A DNA stretch of 64,000 nucleotides from Zanthoxylum bungeanum (taxonomy: Eukaryota > Streptophyta > Magnoliopsida > Sapindales > Rutaceae): contig SKCR01049643.1 of the NCBI GenBank assembly GCA_019454045.1, positions 147,329-211,328 on the forward strand, read 5' to 3'. Position 1 is the stretch's first letter; each line of letters begins with the position of its first letter. Positions 60,501 to 64,000 of the stretch are shown piece after piece. A model generated the notes under the pieces. That model was not told the origin of the DNA. It searched no databases and saw only the letters and a program-made list of their open reading frames with translations. Position numbers and translations under genes: made by a program.

Positions 60501-61225
60501 TATTGATCTTGTAAGTCAGAATTTCAATTTTGAGTTATGTGGGCGTTTTAGTACTGGAAAATTTCAGGTGGGCATTAGTGGATGCATCAGCTCTTATCAC
60601 TTGCTTGTTTCTTGACAGGTTGTATTGAACTTGGGTTCTCTCCATAACTCACATGAGGGCCGGATTACCTGTTTGGGTTTGTCAGCTGATGGAAGTGCCT
60701 TATGTACAGGAAGTTGGGATACAAACCTAAAGGTCAGTCTGCATTGTATCTCGGTAATGCTATTTGATTTAATGCCATGTCATTGTCTGAAGAATCTTGT
60801 TTCGCCTACTTTAATATCATCGAAAAAGAAAAAGAAAAAGTAAAAGAAAAAGAGAAAAAATAGATCCAAATGAAGAAAGAAAAAGTGGGCCGACTATTTT
60901 TGAAAAGTTCATTCAATGAGAAAGAATGGCTGAAGTGGTATCTATTGGAGTTCATTTTGCTGATACTCTGTAAACATAATGTGCAGTCACAACTGGCTAG
61001 TTTATCATCATCTGAGTGTTGTTGTAATAATTGGCTGATTAGGATATCGTCCGAGTCTATAAATAGTTCTCGATTTTCCCATTGACTTGTGGTCACCAAC
61101 CCTGTTTATCAGCACATCTATTTTATTTGAGAATCAGATGCCAAATTTACTGAATTTGACTTTTGTTACATATTTTTTTTTAATCTCAGATTTGGGCTTT
61201 TGGAGGGCATAGGAGAGTGCTCTGA
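57585..61225 (+). CDS. AGB1: Heterotrimeric G-protein beta subunit (WD40)
   Basis: My splice model has six exons: 57585-57690, 57775-57869, 58711-59135, 59824-60181, 60619-60732 and 61190-61225. All introns are GT-AG, and the exons join to 377 codons plus stop, the length of Arabidopsis AGB1. Residues 1-35 ([18 protein letters not shown]...) form the N-terminal coiled coil that pairs with G-gamma. The rest holds seven WD40 repeats, e.g. [13 protein letters not shown] from residue 61, [45 protein letters not shown] and the C-terminal [11 protein letters not shown]. It acts at the plasma membrane as the G-beta-gamma dimer with G-alpha and RGS1 in hormone, sugar and defence signalling. No stop, shift or missing repeat is seen, so the gene looks intact. 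It converges on the coatomer gamma gene. Confidence 0.97.
60822..60860. repeat. AAAAAG microsatellite in intron 5 of the G-beta gene
   Basis: Runs of GAAAAA/AAAAAG about six units long with one interruption (AAAGTAAAAG), within the last intron. Confidence 0.75.
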
Positions 61226-62773
61226 GTCATTGAGGAGTGAAAGGCTTTGTATTCTTCTCGCTGCTTCCTGCTTCGTGAGAGATTTCTTTGTATTTTTAAC
61301 TAGTTAATGTGGTTTTGAGAAATTGTAATCATTTACTGTGGCTTCTTGTAATCTCCTTGTGGAAAACTGACCTTTTGACTTGGTGAAAAAATAGGAAAAA
61401 TATATTGTTCGAGAATCTGAGCTAGTAGAACCGACAGTCCTTTGTTTTTATGCATCTACGTGCTGTATCTTGCCTGATAAAACATTCTTCCACAACTTAC
61501 AAGGGTATTGAAGGGGCATTATGGGTCCCAACCCGATTACACGGTTATATTCGTGTTACTTGTTTATTAATCGTATCTTTGAAAATCCAACTCGAGAATT
61601 CATTTACGACATGATTAATATCCTTGTAATCGTATCGTGTGAACGCGTTTCTATGTTCTCAACTTGTTTATCAATTTGTCGTAGAAAATCATGTCAAACA
61701 TGAAAATAGTTCGTTTATTAAATAGGTAATAATGTCATATCATGTCAATCATTTACTAAAATGGCCGTATTTATATTCAGATTTTAACACGATTATTAAA
61801 ATTGAATTTCGATCTTGGATTGAATTCAGTTAGTGATAAGTGCTATATAAGTTGGTATTAATGCTTATTTCCCTTTTTTGTTTTTAGTTGTACATATTGG
61901 ATGCAAAGTGTTATAGACACCATTTTCTTTCCGATTATTCTGTGTTTCAAACACCATTTTTTCCCCTGAAGTCTCAAGTAGTTGAACCAAAGAGAGGCTA
62001 CCGAAATATTACTATTTTTTCATCACAGATTACAGATGGCTCCGACATTGCTAAACAACGAGGAAGATTGGACATTAAAACTGAGTTTGATAGAGATAAA
62101 GAATATTGTACTAAAAATATAAATCAATTTTCTAAATTATAAAATAAACGTTAGAATATAAATTAATGTGGAAAAATAATTTCGTATTTATATAGTTCAA
62201 TTTTATAAGAATGTTAACGTTAGTATTAATTATGCATTTGGATTTTGAAACAACGTTTAAAAGCTAACGTGTTTAGTTCACCAAATTCTACAGCAAACGA
62301 TAAAGAAATCAACAAGTGAAAGACTGCATGCGACACCTGGAGCTTGGCCTCAAAATATGCTTATGGCACGAAAATAAGAACAATTAATTTCCAACAAAAC
62401 TTGGCATTTTATTTATAAAAAAAAAAAATTACAAAATTCACACTGCTTAGTAATAACATTGAAAAATAGGGTCAAGATTTCAAAATTCATATAAGCGTAT
62501 AATGGACAAGTAAATCTAGCAGGGTTGATGCCACGGATACTTTAACCCCGCTTACAAAATTTAAAAACCTAAAATAGAAATCCCTCTTATGAAATTGGCT
62601 TGCATGATATAAAGAAAAATATCATCATATGATTGACCCAAAATGACTCCCCTATGCACCAATGACTCGTCGATTTTTTCCCCTATAACAAGCTCGTCTT
62701 TTCTGTTGCTATCTACCTGATCTCGTTTAAGAAAAACTAAAAAGGGCAAAGTAAAGGTAAAAGGAAAAAGGAA
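61226..62773. other. Convergent 3' region between G-beta and coatomer gamma genes
   Basis: It should contain both 3' untranslated regions. An ATAAAA poly-A-like signal lies near 61478 (+). The stretch 61520-61800 with CAACCCGATTACACGGTTATATTCGTG and several CGTGT/ACACG words resembles decayed plant repeat DNA, but I cannot define its ends. No gene is supported, and the open frames at 61521, 61888 and 62561 lack protein features. Confidence 0.45.
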
Positions 62774-63972
62774 TCAGCTGCTAGCTACAATCTCATGAAT
62801 CATGTCACTGACATTTTCATTCTCCGATCTAACAGCCAGTTTCATTGCAACCTCCTTTTGACCATCAATTCCAAACTGCAAACGCACAAGCACCTTGACG
62901 TTGCCAATGAAAACACCGGACAGTAGACATGTGTGTGACCTTGAATTGCTTGCAACTTCTTCTGTGCCCTAGAAAACACCGGAAGGGAAAATAAAAGATA
63001 GGACATCAGATTAATAAAAACCTCACGGTAAAGAAAATAATTTTCTTGGTTATCTGAAAGTGAAAGATATTTATAATTAGGAAAGGTGCTCAAAAAAGGA
63101 ACAATATTTATGGACAAACAAAACAAAACTAAGTAGATAAACATCAATTAAATATTTCCCTGACCAGGATGAAATTGTTAATAATACCAGTACAAGACTT
63201 ATGCAACTCAAATGTTTCTCTGGCAAACTCAGACAAAGAAAACTTCTAAAACCCTCAGTTTGAAAAATATTATTTTTTTTAGCCAAATTTGCAACATCAA
63301 GAAATTTGAGTAACTTAACCAAGTCGCAAATCATGCACAAGTAATTACAGGAATAGTAAACTTACCTCAGAAGGCTGCATGCCAAGAAGGCTGATGACAG
63401 CACTAACAGCTTCAGCCAGGCTCCCCCTCAGGCCAAGGCCATATTCATCTACACGCTCAAAATCCGGGCCAATGCTTTCCCATGCATTCCTGAAATTGGG
63501 GACCGCCACTTTCATCATATAATCGGCTGCAACAACCTCAAGGTCCTCCAACTGATATTCATCTTCAGCACCATCTTCCTCTACATCACCAGTTGTTGGA
63601 TCAACCTAGTAAAACAGCCAATCAATAAGTGAAAGTGTGAAACAATCTACAATATTTTGCAGCTTGGCATTTACAATGACAAATGTTTTAAGTTAAGCAG
63701 CAGTTATAACAGAAACAGCTATAATCACGGTCCTATACTACAATCGAGTATGGCAGGAGAGGAAATCTTCTTAAAATAACAAACCACGCATAAACTGTCA
63801 CCTCTTTAACAATGAACCTCAACATGTTAGAAAATTTTCCGACTGCCGGGACTCCTGGTTTCTCAAATGCCACAAAGGTCTGTCCAGGTGAATCATAAGG
63901 AAGAGAACTCAACGGTTTTGTTGCTACTTCAGAGAAATCCTCGGCTTCAGAAGCATCCACAGTAACAATGAC
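62774..63972 (-). CDS. Coatomer subunit gamma, C-terminal part (window-truncated)
   Basis: Three minus-strand exons: 63972-63802 (57 codons), 63605-63366 (80 codons) and 62968-62774 (64 codons plus TGA). They are joined by GT-AG introns, all in phase 0. The sequence matches the C-terminal appendage of plant gamma-COP: IVTVDASEAEDFSEVA, SPGQTFVAFEKP, FSNMLRFIVKEVDPTTGD, EDEYQLEDLEVVAADYMMKV, RVDEYGLG, SHTCLLSGVFIGNVKVLVR and a final IHEIVASS. Gamma-COP is a subunit of the COPI coat of Golgi vesicles, and its appendage platform recruits regulators such as ArfGAPs. The full protein is about 890 residues, so roughly three quarters lie beyond the right edge. No damage is seen. COPG2-type naming cannot be decided here. 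Confidence 0.95.
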
Positions 63973-64000
63973 CTGGTAGTCGACATGGAATCATATTATA

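Noticed and set aside
61521..62142. Possible small gene between the G-beta and coatomer genes
   Set aside because: Open frames of 60-84 codons only, no motif, no codon bias, and part of the sequence resembles decayed repeat DNA.

Overview
The window is nuclear DNA from a flowering plant, most likely a eudicot. Evidence: a plant-type G-protein beta gene with six exons and GT-AG introns, a plant coatomer gamma gene, a nuclear tRNA-Glu gene, and about 50 kb of plant LTR retrotransposons with methionine-tRNA-type primer sites. The species cannot be named from the sequence alone.

Left flank (1-8566): a Ty3/gypsy element of Tat/Ogre-like type on the + strand. It has a gag remnant, an aspartic protease-RT-RNase H reading frame, no visible integrase, a 3' region of three tandem-repeat families, a spliced antisense reading frame and a 3' LTR. 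A second LTR (1-849, minus orientation), carrying eight CACGTG boxes upstream of a TATA box, is joined to its gag.

Middle (8567-57157): AT-rich DNA, one tRNA-Glu(TTC) gene, then an old element or LTR (F) that received large insertions. Copia element A (12371-24400, +) has LTRs of about 1.95 kb, one of which holds a 2143-bp solo LTR (G1). Copia element D (24923-55526, -) holds a solo LTR of its own type (D'), a partial LTR (E), then copia element B (32570-54172, -) inside E, copia element C (41468-53084, -) inside B's LTR, and a hAT-like element inside C's LTR. Target-site duplications fix most of these boundaries: TTCAT, ACTTA, CTTAC, ATTTT, CATTA and ATATTACC/ATACTACC. The coding parts are decayed, and B's frame is broken mainly by nonsense changes that look like C-to-T decay. 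A foldback element, a short hAT-like element and a SINE lie between F and the genes.

Right flank (57158-64000): the only protein genes that look functional. The G-protein beta subunit gene (AGB1 orthologue, +, 377 codons by my splice model) converges on the 3' end of a coatomer gamma-subunit gene (-, cut by the window edge). The Arabidopsis counterparts At4g34460 and At4g34450 are also adjacent, so this looks like conserved gene order.

I found no convincing new biological system. The most unusual items are the G-box-rich LTR, the hairpin-forming 83-bp satellite-like array, the gene-like antisense frame of the Tat element, and a footprint of unequal recombination at element C.
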